A DNA stretch of 64,000 nt from Cynocephalus volans (GCF_027409185.1 NC_084469.1:104037835-104101834), one strand, 5' to 3'; counted from the first letter of the stretch, positions 22,741-34,299 are shown. The notes: a model not told the origin generated them from the letters alone. Program-made: numbers and translations.

Positions 22741-23883
22741 AATGATGATAAGTCCTCTCTCTTTCGCTTGCTCCATGACCTGTTTCACTCTAGCCCCCAA
22801 GCTTTATCCCAGTTTTTACAAGCCTTCTTCTCAATCACCCCATCTGACAAAGCCCTCTTACACAAAATTTCCTCCTCACGCACAATCTGCCAGCGTACCA
22901 ATCCTAACACCCCTCTCAAACCTGGGCCATACCCCTCCCACCAGGCCAGGGGTCTCACACCCGCGGCCGACTGGCAAGTCGATTTTACGCACATGCCTTC
23001 TGTCCGGCGCCTCAAATACCTCTTGGTGTTTGTTGATACCTTTTCAGGATGGGTAGAGGCATTCCCAACATCCAATAAAAAGGCCTCCACCGTAGCCCAG
23101 ACTCTCCTTTCCCAAATCATCCCACGATTTGGGATGCCCACTTCCATTCAATCTGACAATGGACCTGAATTTACCGCCCAGATAATACAAAAACTCTCCC
23201 AGTCACTCTCTCTCCCCTGGCACCTACATTGCTCTTACTGACCTCAGGCATCCGGAAAGGTTGAGAGAACCAACAGAACCTTAAAGGACATACTAACTAA
23301 ATTGTCTCTGGAATTACACCTTGATTGGGTCCATTTTCTACCTCTCTCTCTCTACTCAAGACCAGGGCTCTCCCAAAAAGGCCCTCCAATCTTTCCCCTT
23401 TTGTATGGTAGGCCCCTCCTACCCCTGGGGATCACAGCGACTGAAGGACCCATACCACCCACCATGGCCTTACCCTTGCTCTCCCACCTTCGCACCGAGC
23501 TATGGAAGTACCAGGACTGGCTACTTCCAGATCCATCACTTTCCAAAAATAACCTTTCACTCAGCCCAGGCCAATTAGTATTCTACACTTCCCCGGAACC
23601 CAAAACCCCCCTAACCCCTAAGTGGGAAGGCCCATGTCCTGTCATCCTTTGCACTCCAACTGCTGCTAAACTTGCCCTGCCAGGTAATCATGTTACTCCA
23701 TGGATTCATATTTCCAGGCTGAAGCCTTACACTCAGGATCCGCCCTCGGCCACCGAGAACTCCAATAACAAGCTGCAAAAGAACTTAACACATCATTCTT
23801 TTAAGTGTATCCCTCATCCTACCGACCCTCTCAAACTCTGCCTATCCCGGACCTCAGCCCTACCCCCAATTCCGGAGACATGA
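22741..23883 (+). pseudogene. pol: Integrase, one stop inside the core
   Basis: One frame covers integrase with a single break, a TGA at 23239-23241. The end of the zinc-binding part is seen (TICQRTNP). The catalytic core shows WQVDFTHM (first Asp), FVDTFSGWVEAFPT and SDNGPEF (second Asp). After the stop the frame resumes with GKVERTNRTLKD, which holds the Glu of the DDE triad. The C-terminal DNA-binding part runs to the stop at 23881-23883, which overlaps the env ATG. Confidence 0.82.
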
Positions 23884-24440
23884 ACCTTCTCCTTGGCCTT
23901 CTCCTGTTCCTTTCACTTCACCCAGGGAGCCTTCAGACCCCTTCCTATATATGGCTCAACCACACCTCACCGGCTCTCTCTCCTGGAAATTGTTTTCTTT
24001 GCGCCTCTCTCATGCGACCTCTCCTGGCGGCTGTCCCCTTAAATGCTTCCCTTTCTCTCGATGTTACCTCCTCCCCACCATCAGAACCCCTTAACCTTCC
24101 GGACATCCCTCTCTGGGAGCCAGACAACAAACACAATAACACTTTGTTGCCCCGTCACTGCTTCATCGGAAACTCTTCCTCCCTAACTTTTCCTCCGTCT
24201 TATTGTAATCTTAACACAACCATTCATACCCACACCTACGCCCCACCAGGCTCTTTCTTCTGGTGCAATGGAACCCTCTCTACCTCCATCCTGCCTAATC
24301 TTACTGCCCCATGCCTTCTTGTCACCATCGTCCCTCAACTCACTCTGTACACCAGTTCAGAACTGTTCCATCTTCTTCATCCCCCCCTCAAGGCAAAAAA
24401 AGGGCCGCCTTCCTCCCGATCATGGTCGGTATTTCCCTAA
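23880..24440 (+). pseudogene. env: Env surface subunit, shortened and frameshifted at its end
   Basis: The ATG at 23880 overlaps the pol stop and gives a signal-peptide-like start (MNLLLGLLLFLSLHPGS). Several N-linked sites (NHT, NAS, NSS, NTT, NGT, NLT) follow. At about 185 codons the subunit is far shorter than the usual gammaretroviral surface protein, so an internal deletion is likely. The frame is lost at the A7 run near 24393-24399, just before the region where the cleavage site should be, and ends at 24438-24440. Confidence 0.78.
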
Positions 24441-24952
24441 CAACAACAGCGGTCGGAGATGGCCTGTCGGGAGGAGCCTTAGGACACGGTTTATGGGCGG
24501 TCGAAGACATAAATGCTAAACTTGAAGGGGCTCTGACCTCCACTGCCGAATCTCTTTCCTCTCTACAGAGACAAATTACCTCTTTAGCTCAGGTCACCCT
24601 CCAAAACCGTAGAGCACTAGACCTCCTCACTGCAGAAAAAGGAGGTACTTGCATCTGCCTTGGGGAAGAATGCTGTTATTATATCAATGAATCCGGTCTA
24701 GTAGAAACAAACATCATCAAACTCACCAACTTAGCTTCCAGCCTACGAACCACATCCAGTTCTAACCCCTTTTCTTCTTTTATCTTAAACCCTATCCTAA
24801 CTTGGATTTGGCCCATTTTGGGACCTCTAATCATTATCCTCATAACCTGCCTTTTCTTGCCCTGCATCATTAGGTTTCTTCAAACCCAAGTGGGAAAAAA
24901 ATCTCTAATCAGGCCTTTAACCAGCTTTTGCTTAGAAACTACCAGCTTCTAG
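24380..24952 (+). pseudogene. env: Env transmembrane subunit, separate frame
   Basis: In another frame from the surface subunit, the sequence shows a basic GKKR-like cleavage site near 24393, a hydrophobic fusion-peptide-like stretch, heptad-like leucines, LQNRRALDLL near 24601 and the CX6CC motif (CICLGEECC near 24649). A membrane anchor follows (ILTWIWPILGPLIIILI near 24796). A second A-run near 24894-24900 changes the tail frame, so the C-terminus is not the original one. The subunit cannot be made from the env ATG because of the upstream shift. Confidence 0.8.
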
Positions 24953-25298
24953 GTACCGATGAATCCCCCTCCTCATCTCGTGAGCACCTCAGCCGATGCT
25001 GAAGAGACACCACCTTACAGAGGGAACGCATTCCTACACGTCCTTGCCACCGATGCCTGGCTGCTCCCTCCAGTCTCCAACTACCAATGGAACCGGTGCA
25101 TATTCGACTTGTGGCTTCAAGGAATGTTTATGGACTTTTCCCCTTTTGAAATTACTTGTTTCTCCACCCTCCTTTGGGGTTTCATAATGGGTATTTATGT
25201 ACCTTCCTCCCTTTGCCCCCCCCACAACGCCCCAGTTCAGCAGGAAGTAGCTCGATGACTTCAACGTCCCCTTTCCTAAAACAAGAAAAAGGGAGCAA
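24953..25298 (+). other. Provirus 3' region and polypurine tract
   Basis: Between env and the 3' LTR. The tract aagaaaaagggagcaa at about 25283-25298 is the plus-strand primer site. An open frame of 99 codons at 24959-25258 has one hydrophobic stretch but no recognised domain; its first part overlaps the former env tail. Confidence 0.75.
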
Positions 25299-25580
25299 TG
25301 TAAGAACCCAAATGCCCCAAGGGATCACACCCTGATCACATAAGTCCTTCTTGGCCACACCCCATCATGGCGCTGGTTGCCCTTCTCTTCCGTACTCTCC
25401 TTCCCGCCGGCGCGAATCGCACACCAATCAGCTCACCCCAAGCCCCATGTGGTACGCTAAGTAGGGATTGTATTTTAAGCCAATCAGCCTTCCCTAAGTG
25501 CCCTGTATATATGTGTGTGTGCCACCTAATAAACGAGCTCTCTCCGGTGGATCGTCAACTGGTGTCGACTCGTCCTTTCA
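25299..25580 (+). repeat. 3' LTR of the ERV-F-like provirus
   Basis: 282 bp. It matches the 5' LTR except for about 11 substitutions and a 2-bp TG insertion in the tgtgtg run. CCAAT, TATA-like (tatatatg) and AATAAA motifs are kept. ggaat follows at 25581-25585. Confidence 0.93.
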
Positions 25581-25585
25581 GGAAT

Positions 25586-25805
25586 GTATACCCAATGTCT
25601 GTTCCACCATTGTATCTTGGCAGTAGATAAATTTGGTTTTGTTTTTCAGGTTCACAGCTGGAAGGACTTTTGGTTTTGGTCTCAGATGAGACTTTGGACT
25701 TTTAAGTTGGTGCTGGAGCAAGCTAAGACTTTTGGGACTATTGGGATAGAATGATTGTATTTTGTATGTGAGAGTGACATGAGTTTTGGGGGGCCAGGGG
25801 CGGTA
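25586..25805 (+). mobile_element. MST-like internal region, right part
   Basis: Continues the MaLR internal sequence broken at 18825. Typical MaLR wording: ttttggttttggtctcagat, gagactttggactttt. It ends in a purine-rich tract (ttttggggggccaggggcgg) before the 3' LTR. Confidence 0.85.
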
Positions 25806-26181
25806 TGATGGAGTTTGGACGTGCTGTCTCCTCCAAAACTCATGTGGAAATTTGATCTCTAATGTGGCAGTGTTGGAAACTGAGTCATGGGGGCGGATCC
25901 CTCATGAATGGATTAATGAGTGAGTTCTCACTCTATTAGTTCCCGCGAGAGCTCACTGCTTAAAAAGACCCTGGCACCTTCTCTCTCTCTCTTGCTTCCT
26001 CTCGCCATGCGATCTGCTTGTACCCGCCGGCTGCCTGCCACTTTCCACCATGAGTAGAAGCAGCCTGAGGCCCATGACAGATGCAGCTTCCCCAGAATCA
26101 TAAGCCAAATAAACCTCTTTCCTTTATAAATTACCCAGTCTCAGGTATTTCTGTTACAGCAACACAAAACGGACTAATACA
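25806..26181 (+). mobile_element. 3' LTR of the MST-like MaLR element
   Basis: 376 bp, tgatggagtttggacgtg...ggactaataca. It pairs with 17047-17457, lacking some bases near the gcg/ctctccctggg part. ggaac follows at 26182-26186 and matches the left ggaat with one change. Confidence 0.9.
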
Positions 26182-26186
26182 GGAAC

Positions 26187-28339
26187 ATCATTTTGCCTTA
26201 TGAGTCTCCTTTGTAAAATTTGATGCTATATTTGTGAAAGTGTAGAATTATACAGTGTTCTTCTGAGTGCAAAATTTTTGACAGTGCCCACAACAGAAGG
26301 TAGCACACATTCAGCTGTCACACTGACAGATGCCATTATGAGCTATTTGAGTTTGGAGAAGGACCTGCACTTCCCATAATTAACTTCCTTCATTTGTAAG
26401 ATGGAACAATTTGTAGGTCAGTGAGGATCAAATGACATACTAAAAACCAGATACTTTGTACATTGTGAAGGAAATATAAGTTACAACTGAATAAATGGGC
26501 AAAGACTAAATTTTCTATGCTCTTTAACAAAAAACAATGCTCTTCCTACCCACCTCCACCTTCTATAACATGTATTAAAAATCTAAGCATATGGTAATGA
26601 TACTTCTGAAGAGCAAAGTGGACTTTGGAATTTGGGGGGTCACCGAAACACAAAGCTTCCAGCTACTGTTCTTATAAAAATAAATTAAAATTTTCCTAGT
26701 TGTAAGGTATTTCCTTTTCCACAATATTAGGACACTACTAAAAACGTAGTATCTGCAGGTCACCTCTATCATTTGGGTAACTGACCTCTAAAATCACTCT
26801 TTCTGGTGTTTCAACCAGAAAATCACAGTAGACTTGCACAGCTACCGCTCCACTGATGATGAGCTGGCATTGTGTAGATGACTGTTAACTCTTTCTCAAA
26901 TTGGGAGGGATTCCATGGTACAATGGAGTATATATTTTGTCAGTCCATAGAGTAAAACTATTAATAATGCCAAATATAAAAAGGTGGTTCGAAAACTTTT
27001 CAAATCATGTGAAATAAAACCAAAAATACTCATGGCCAAATCAATGACAAGTCTGAAGACACAGACAACCATGTCCAAACTCATGGTCACATATTACATA
27101 ATCTAAAACTTTAAACCATGGCAAAAATAAAGATAAGCACATTTATACAGATCTCTATGGGAAATCATGACTGCTCATCCCATGAATGCAGGACTGTCTG
27201 TATTGCTCCCCTGTGTCTACATCCACACCTGAGCAATTCCTGAAAAAGTGTTGAAGATATACTAGATGTGGAAACTGAAATGATCAGTGAAGACATACTC
27301 ACTCAGACGCACTTAGCCTCCACAGAAAAGTTATACACACACCCCAGCTGCCTTATTATCTCACATGTCACCATTTCCTTTCCTTCAAACCCCTTATTTT
27401 GGTCTTAGAAACCAAACCTTTACCATTTGTTAACCATCGACTTTTTCTCACAAAACTGTAAGCACCCAAGCTTCAAAATTTTGTTTCATGCCCCTGAATC
27501 CAGAGCCTAGAGTACCTGGATTATTTGTCCTTAGTTTTGTATGCTCTGAGCTTACAGTGCCTGGTATATGAGGAATGTTGTTAAATTAGCACTGAGAGCA
27601 TACTTTCTGAGTAAGGAAGTTTTGACTGGAAAAGTAATCCTTTCTTTGTCTGTGGCTAGGTTTCTATTCTGACTATTTAACTTAACGTAATGGTCTCAGT
27701 TGACTCAGAAAGAAGATTTACTATAGTTTGCTACCACCACATAAGTGAACTTATATAGTTTAACTAAGGTACTATTGGAAAAGAATGTCCAATACACTGT
27801 AGGGAAACAAATGAAAATAAGAATTCATATGAACATATAGTCAATGATGAACATTACATACCTCCAAATTAATTAATGCCAACTATTTATTAGCAGTGAA
27901 AATGGAATAACAATCTTTTTGTCTGATATTTTTTAAATGTTCTTTTTCCCATAAGAAATAAAGGTGGAATATACTACCTGCCATATTGGCCAATAGAAAA
28001 ATCTCAGCAATTAACAAAGACTCTTTTTCAACGGTATATTGCTCAATGAACAATTAATGTATATAAAAATTAAACCTACCTGCATATAAACAATATATTT
28101 CAATTTCCCACACATACAACACATTTCAAATTGAAAAGGGAAAGATTTTTATTAACTGACCAAAAAATAAAACTATTAAACTCATGTACTATTGGCTTAA
28201 GAGTACATACAGAACTGTTTCAACTCGATGTTTCTTAGATTCACATTAAGATATAAGGCATGGATAAATATAGTAATTACTTTCACATTTCTTTCACGTT
28301 GCAAAATTTCTAGAGTATTATACATGAATTAATTTTCAT
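26187..28339. other. No recognisable gene; 3' flank of the ZNF gene
   Basis: AT-rich, apparently single-copy sequence between the MaLR and the zinc-finger exon. On the minus strand it is downstream of the finger exon and may hold 3' UTR. No repeat boundary could be fixed. Confidence 0.4.
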
Positions 28340-28581
28340 TAGGCTTTCCACACTACTGACATTTATGGGATTTCACTGCAGTGTGTTTTCACATGACTTT
28401 GAAAAATTTGTGAAAATTTTAAACTATCTTGCATTTTGAAAACTAATGAAATTTCAGTCCAGTGTGCATTTGTTGTCAGTATATGAGCCAACTGAAGACT
28501 TTTCCACATTCCTTACTTCATCATTTTTATCCAGAATGAATTCTTTTATGCTTTTGAAATAAACTGGAACAAATGAAAGCT
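28340..28581 (-). pseudogene. Decayed C-terminal zinc fingers
   Basis: On the minus strand the finger array ends in YERKQW and a TAA at 28582-28584, where a 2-base loss in the second-cysteine codon region shifts the frame. Beyond it, linker and finger remnants remain (ggaatgtggaaaagtcttca, acaaatgcacactgg, aaatgtcagtagtgtggaaa). The array was therefore once longer by two or more fingers. Confidence 0.65.
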
Positions 28582-29694
28582 TTACCACTGCTTACGTTCA
28601 TAGGGTTTCTCTCCAGTGTGAGTCCTTTCATGTCTTCGAAATGAACTGCAATGGCTGAAGGCTCTACCACAGTGTGTACATTCATAGGGCTTCTCCCCAG
28701 TGTGAGTTCTTTTATGTACTACAAGAGAACAAGAAGAACTGAAGGCTCTACCACACTGTGTGCACTCATAGGGCTTCTCTCCTGTGTGAGTTCGTTCATG
28801 TTTCTGACAGGAAGAGGAATTATTAAAGGCTCTACCACACTGTGTGCACTCATAGGGCTTCTCTCCTGTGTGAGTTCGTTCATGTTTCTGAAAGGAAGAG
28901 AAATTATTAAAGGCTCTACCACAGTGTGTACATTCATAGGGCTTCTCCCCAGTGTGAGTTCTTTTATGTACTACAAGAGAGCCAGAACAACTAAAGGCTC
29001 TACCACAGTGTTCACATTCGTGGGGCTTCTCTCCAGTATGAGTTCGTTCATGTTTTCGACAGGAAGAGGAACAACTGAAGGCTTTACCACAATGTTTACA
29101 TTCATAGGCCTTCTCTCCAGTGTGATTTCTTTCATGTACTCGAAAGGAACTGTGCCACCCGAAGGTTTTACCACATTGTTTACATTCATAGGGCTTCTCT
29201 CCAGTGTGAGTTCTTTCATGTTCTCGAAAGTGACCAGAGTAAACGAAGGCTCTACCACAGCGTTTACATTCATAGGGCTTCTCCGCAGTGTGAGTTCTTT
29301 CATGCACTCTAAGAGAACAAGAATGACTGAAGGCTTTGCCACATTGCTTACATTCATAGAGTTTCTCTCCAGAGTGGATATGTTCATGACTTTTACATGA
29401 ACTGGCACAGTCAAAGCCTTTTCCACATATTTTACATTTATGAGGTCTATCTCCAGTGTGTGTTATCATGTGTCTTTGAACACTTGCCAGAGAAATAAAG
29501 GATGTACCCCATTCTTTACGTTCATTCCATTTCTCTCCAGTGAGAGTCCTTTCATGAATTTGATAGGAGTGGAGATAACAGAAGGCTTTCCCACACTGCT
29601 GGTGTTTATATGGTTTCTCTCCATATTCCTGATTCTCATGTGGTTTGGGTCTGGTGTGAGATAAGATGTGCCTGTTAAGAAATGAGTGACACAT
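28582..29694 (-). CDS. C2H2 zinc-finger array of a KRAB-ZNF gene (status doubtful)
   Basis: 370 open codons on the minus strand. It has thirteen finger units of 84 bp, counting a leading partial one. The first three are damaged: the first lacks its left half in the open frame, the second lacks one cysteine (YKHQQC), and the third lacks both (WNERKEW). Ten intact C-X2-C-X12-H-X3-H fingers follow, joined by TGEK(P/A) linkers. Residues around [11 protein letters not shown] and [18 protein letters not shown] recall ZNF44/ZNF443/ZNF709-type genes of human 19p13.2. Such proteins bind specific DNA, often retroelements, in the nucleus and recruit TRIM28 through KRAB. The ATG at 29694 is only the first after an in-frame stop; the true reading should enter from 29917. 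It is a pseudogene, or a gene now making KRAB-only or finger-only products. Confidence 0.75.
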   Translation of the reverse strand: MCHSFLNRHILSHTRPKPHENQEYGEKPYKHQQCGKAFCYLHSYQIHERTLTGEKWNERKEWGTSFISLASVQRHMITHTGDRPHKCKICGKGFDCASSCKSHEHIHSGEKLYECKQCGKAFSHSCSLRVHERTHTAEKPYECKRCGRAFVYSGHFREHERTHTGEKPYECKQCGKTFGWHSSFRVHERNHTGEKAYECKHCGKAFSCSSSCRKHERTHTGEKPHECEHCGRAFSCSGSLVVHKRTHTGEKPYECTHCGRAFNNFSSFQKHERTHTGEKPYECTQCGRAFNNSSSCQKHERTHTGEKPYECTQCGRAFSSSCSLVVHKRTHTGEKPYECTHCGRAFSHCSSFRRHERTHTGEKPYERKQW

Positions 29695-29917
29695 GAAGAC
29701 TTTACCACACTAAGTACATTCACCTGATTTTACTACAAAATTAGATTAAGATTGGAATATGACTTAAGATTAAGAAACTTTACCACACTAACTACATTCA
29801 CATGGTTTTACTACAAAAGGATTTTTCTTGTTTAGATTAAGATTTGGAATATGACTGAAAGCTTCTCCACAGTGATAACTTTCTTTATTTTCATTGAATT
29901 TCTCTACAATATGATTG
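29695..29917 (-). pseudogene. Start of the zinc-finger exon with five in-frame stops
   Basis: On the minus strand a pyrimidine tract and acceptor lead to an exon start at 29917. The frame set by the upstream exons (AG+C, then AAT CAT ATT GTA GAG) reads [16 protein letters not shown], the usual pre-finger part of this ZNF group. Stops in this same frame lie at 29788-29790 (TAG), 29770-29772, 29764-29766, 29746-29748 (TAA) and 29710-29712 (TAG). No indel separates this frame from the finger array. The segment is partly a tandem duplication: units at about 29698-29765 and 29776-29858 share ten-to-twenty-base blocks and both carry TAG at the same place in a finger. Confidence 0.82.
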
Positions 29918-30286
29918 CTCTAAAAAAAATGAGAACCACACTATTAACACCTTCACATTCATTGATATATATTGGACTTACATTTTTCCTAGTATCAGTG
30001 AAACTGTAGATTTTCTGCTATGCTTGAGTTTTTGAAAGTGATTGCTCTGTAAGAACCTTTCACTACAGCTATTGAAAACAGTGATATTCATACACGCAGT
30101 CTCTTAAGTTTCCTATTTTGCAAACACTGAACATCTTTGTCACATTTCAATATACATTTTTGGCAAACGTTTTCTACAAATAAATAAATTTAAGATTGGG
30201 CTTGTTCAGTTTCCTTACTTTTTAAATTCTTTGACATATTAAGATTCTCCCATGGGACAATGCTCTCTCTTCTGAATACAAATTAC

Positions 30287-30347
30287 CTTATATTTCTGCT
30301 GTGATTTTTGTACTGATGTTCAATGTTCTGATCTTCCCATCTTTTTC
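30287..30347 (-). CDS. 61-bp KRAB linker (b/C-type) exon
   Basis: Minus-strand exon of 61 bp between an acceptor (TTTTAG) and a donor (GTAATT). It joins the KRAB-A exon in phase (G+GA) and reads GKRWEDQNIEHQYKNHSRNI. This short WEDQNIE-type exon follows KRAB-A in the 19p13.2-type ZNF genes. It is intact. Its last two bases (AG) pass phase to the finger exon at 29917. Confidence 0.85.
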
Positions 30348-30515
30348 CTAAAATGTAGGACCAATAAAATCATCATAAATTGTTACAAATTATACAAAAA
30401 TATTAGATTTTATGTTCAATATGAGCTGTGACCATGCCTGATTTAGTCACCAAAGTATTATTTCCACCATCCAAATTGTGGAACAGCATTGATGATAAGA
30501 AACACATTTTCTCTA

Positions 30516-30674
<159 letters not shown>

Positions 30675-33600
30675 CTAAAAACATCCCAAACGTGTTTAAA
30701 TGAGAAATAGTGAGAAGAAAACACAGGGATGTATACTCAATTCAGAAAAGTTCACATACAATTCCGTAGTCTGCAAACACCTGTTTTATGATAAATAAAT
30801 ACGGTCATCAGAATGAGAACTCTCTCCATGCTCACTTCCTCACAAATTTAACAGCACCATGAAAACTAGGAACTGATCTCTACATTTTTACTGTGAGCAC
30901 TACAAGTCTTATTGCCATCTAATGGAGGATTCCAGTTTACCTTGGGGAAATGACAAATATACTATAAAAATGGCACAAATTTTTAAGACCATCATTCCTT
31001 GTGAGAAATTCCTTCCATTTCCTCCCTTATTATTGACATTAGGCAGCACTGTATGAGGCACAGGGTAAAACTTAGATGAGATTCAGTGAACAAATAAACA
31101 CTGAAGGAGTGACAGCATTTTCTTCAATTCCTTTCACCAAGCATAAAGTCCTGAGGCCTGTAGAAATCCAACTCATAGCAAGGTCCAAATGACCATATTT
31201 TTGTGAAGGACTCCAGGCCATCAGAAGTAGTCAGATTTACCTGGATGAATGAAAAACTTGCTCTGCAATTTTTAATGTATTAATTTTAACCTGCTTGTGT
31301 AGTATTAATCACAGACTCTGTATTTCCTTTTTCTCTCTGACCCATTTCATTGGGTTATAAAGTAACTGGGGAGATAGATCTTAGGCATGAGGAAGAAGTC
31401 TGAGATCTTCAAAAAAATTCCTATAGTTCTAAGCCTCAGGGAAGGTTTCCACCTAGTTTTAGCAGGCAAGTGTTCTTCAAAAGTTTATGGAAAGATTCAC
31501 ATCTTTTAACTCCAAAAACGTTTTGGAGTACCCTCATATGTACATACAAATACTGAGAAGAAAAGATTTCAGAGAAACCCTTTCTGATAGACCCATGGCA
31601 GTGTACCCTGGGCCTTGCTGAACTCAAACAACAGGTTAACAGTTGCAAATTCCAAAAGATTTCATTGAGTTCCACAATAGCTTGATGGTGAAATTGACCA
31701 TGATTATAAAATATTTAAAGGATTCAGCAGTGCCTTCTTCCAAAAAATAGAGAATCCTTTCTCCAATTTCAGGAACAAATGATTCCTTATCAGCCAATAG
31801 GCGACATTACATTGTATAATGTTAAAGCAAAATGGAACAAGGGGAGAGACGGCACATATTCTTAGAAAAAATTCACTTTCCCCAAGATGTCCCCTTTTAA
31901 AATTCCAAAAAAGTACTTCTCTAAACCTAATGAAAATAATGAATGTATAACCATGGTCAAAGTCTTCTGAAGAACATGGTGAAAATGCAGCGTACTCCTT
32001 TCTATTCCATGGACAACAATCAGTTTATGGTCAATTTATAAATAAAAGACAAAACCAGAACACTTCAAAAGACACAGGCAAATTTTTTTTTCTTATGTAA
32101 AAACATGAAGAATTTTCTCACATAAGAAAAAGTGTAAGCCACAAAGGAAGAGACTGAGAGATTCAAATAAATTAAAATGAAAGGAGGCAAATGACAACAA
32201 AGTGGATGAAAAATATCTGCAATACATGCAATTTAAAGGGATTTATGTCCAGAGTAACAATGAATAAACACATGATTAAAAAGGGAGAAAATAATAAAAA
32301 CATATTAAACAGAAGTTGAAAGATCATGTATAAGAAAAGTTCCATCTCTTTAATAAAAAAGAAATAGCCAAATAAGATGTCAAGTAGATCCCAGTTCACA
32401 CTGATCAGAAGAACAAAACTTAGTCAATTAGATAATCCCAAGTGGTGATAACCATCATGAACAAATAGTTACACAAAAAAAGAGGAAAAGTCAATCAATG
32501 CACTTCCTTGCTATGTCCCGTAAATGTGAACTCAATCACAATCTACAGCCCAGCAATTTTTGTCTAATGTCCTGAGTATTTATCATGCAACAGCCCTTGC
32601 AGACTGATACAAAAATGACAGAAAGAGGATTTTCCACAAGGGCAAAAATAAACTCTAAAAAGCCCAAACTCTTTAACAACTTGAACTGATGTGTGAATTG
32701 GATGACCAGAATCATCAGACACCAGCATGTGTGAAACATCCCGAAGCAAAGAAACCACTAAAGGCAAACCTTTTCACTGTAATTCCACTAATACTCATTT
32801 ATTGGAAGTTCAAATAGGGCAAATCTGAATAATGAAAGAATTAAGAAGACACAGTCATCTTGAGGGAATGACAAGAATTGGTCAACGGACATGAGGGTCT
32901 CTAACCACAGCCTAAGACCCAGTATACAGCCTGATGATGACTCCAAAGATGTTTATATTGTAATTATTAGGAAATCATACCACAAAACTTTCTTTTCATT
33001 CTTTTGTGAGAATATTTCATGATAAAAATTTTAAAAATTAAACACTTAAAAAACATATAATTGATGTATGTTCATCTGTCCTGTAATGTGACAGTATAAT
33101 CTAGTAAGAATTGGTTACATTAATGTACAATCTTATGAAGGGTGACATGAACTGATATGAAAATATCTGAAGGATATACGAGTAGAACAATTAAGTGAAG
33201 TGCATTACAATATATCCATCATCTTGCTGTTTGTATCACTGTTATAGTCATCTGTAGAGGAAGGTGGACCTGTCACCCAAGAATTGGTTCAGATGTCAAG
33301 GCAGATGACACAACACACATACTAACATGGTATGGAAGAGTTAATTTCTATAATTGAGGTCTCTGGGAAGAGCAGGAAAGACCTCTCAGGCAGGTATTAA
33401 AAGGCTTGAGAGAGCAAGCAAAGGTGCCTGGCCTGGGATTTTTATTTAAATTGGGTGGAAGGTAGGGTGAGATTTCATGCACAAGGGAATGGGCTTGGGT
33501 GGACTGAATCCCTTGTCAGGAATGAAGGAGAGTGATCCCAGGCTTTTAGGACCATCCTGGTTTGATGTGGGTCACCGATGGAAGAAGGAGGGTTGAGAAG

Positions 33601-33932
33601 TCTAATCTGCAACCAAACATCAAAAAATGATGTCAGCGATGAATAGTTTCTGGTTTGGTATGTAAGGGGCTTAGATGTCATCTTTCCTACCCTCACAAGA
33701 AAACAGCAAACAAACTTAAAATCAAAATCTTCATAGGTCCATCAGAGCATTGAGGTCATGGGGCAAACCAATGACTGCAAAACTGGAAAGAAAGGCATGA
33801 AAAGTAGCAATTTTGAATTAGGCCCCCAATATCCTGTTCCTCTTAACAAGGCTTGTCATCAAATCAATCTACTTCAACAGAGTCTAATCACTAGGATTTT
33901 TTCAAGCCTAACTGACCCATTGGGGAGACAAT
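30675..33932 (-). other. Intron 1 of the ZNF gene, proximal part; mostly unassigned
   Basis: No exon or ORF is supported. 32060-32480 has scattered L1-like wording (tgcaatttaaagggatttat, gccaaataagatg, cagttcacactgatcagaag) and may be a very old L1. 33250-33900 looks like retroviral flank or an LTR but shows no clear ends. The rest shows nothing. Confidence 0.4.
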
Positions 33933-34245
33933 TGCTGGGCTGGGTCACAGACCACACTACCCAGTCCTGTGCAGGTCCTGAGCCAGGTAAGTGAAAGAAA
34001 AACCGAGTAGCTGCTGACAGAGTGGACATGCTTTATTCCAGACGTGAGCTCCACCAGCCACGGGTTCAGAACCGCTGCCTTCTATACTGAAAGTACACAA
34101 CAATAGTGGCAACTAGCCAAGGGGTACATGAGCACACATGCACACTAAAACTACTCTTATGTAACTTTACAACGGATGTGCTGAATCATACCCAGCCAGA
34201 TGTGAGGCGAGAAGGCCTGACTAAACTAACTCCATTTTCCTCACA
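33933..34245 (-). repeat. 3' LTR of the ERV-S-like provirus
   Basis: 313 bp. On the plus strand it runs tgctgggctgggtcacag...tcctcaca. On the minus strand a purine tract (gaaggggtggag) lies just before its start at 34245. Antisense tttatt at about 34032 gives AATAAA. Confidence 0.87.
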
Positions 34246-34299
34246 CTCCACCCCTTCAGGGTCTCTCGCCATACAATCCACACATTCAGAATCTTCCAC

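Larger units (their letters stand above)
18826..25580 (+). mobile_element. ERV-F-like gammaretroviral provirus with both LTRs
   Basis: A 6.75-kb provirus with LTRs at 18826-19105 and 25299-25580, a 5-bp target copy ggaat at 18821-18825 and 25581-25585, a tRNA-Phe-type primer site (19108-19125), gag, a protease frame in line with gag, partial pol, broken env and a purine tract before the 3' LTR. The LTRs differ at about 11 of 280 positions plus one 2-bp indel by my count (about 4%), so insertion was fairly recent on a mammalian scale. It lies in the internal part of an MST-like MaLR. The primer site and two-knuckle Gag place it near the ERV-F/Fc branch of class I; the family name is an inference. 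Confidence 0.92.

Noticed and set aside
28651-29400. 249-codon plus-strand open frame
   Set aside because: It is the antisense of the 84-bp zinc-finger units, and its repeats follow them exactly.
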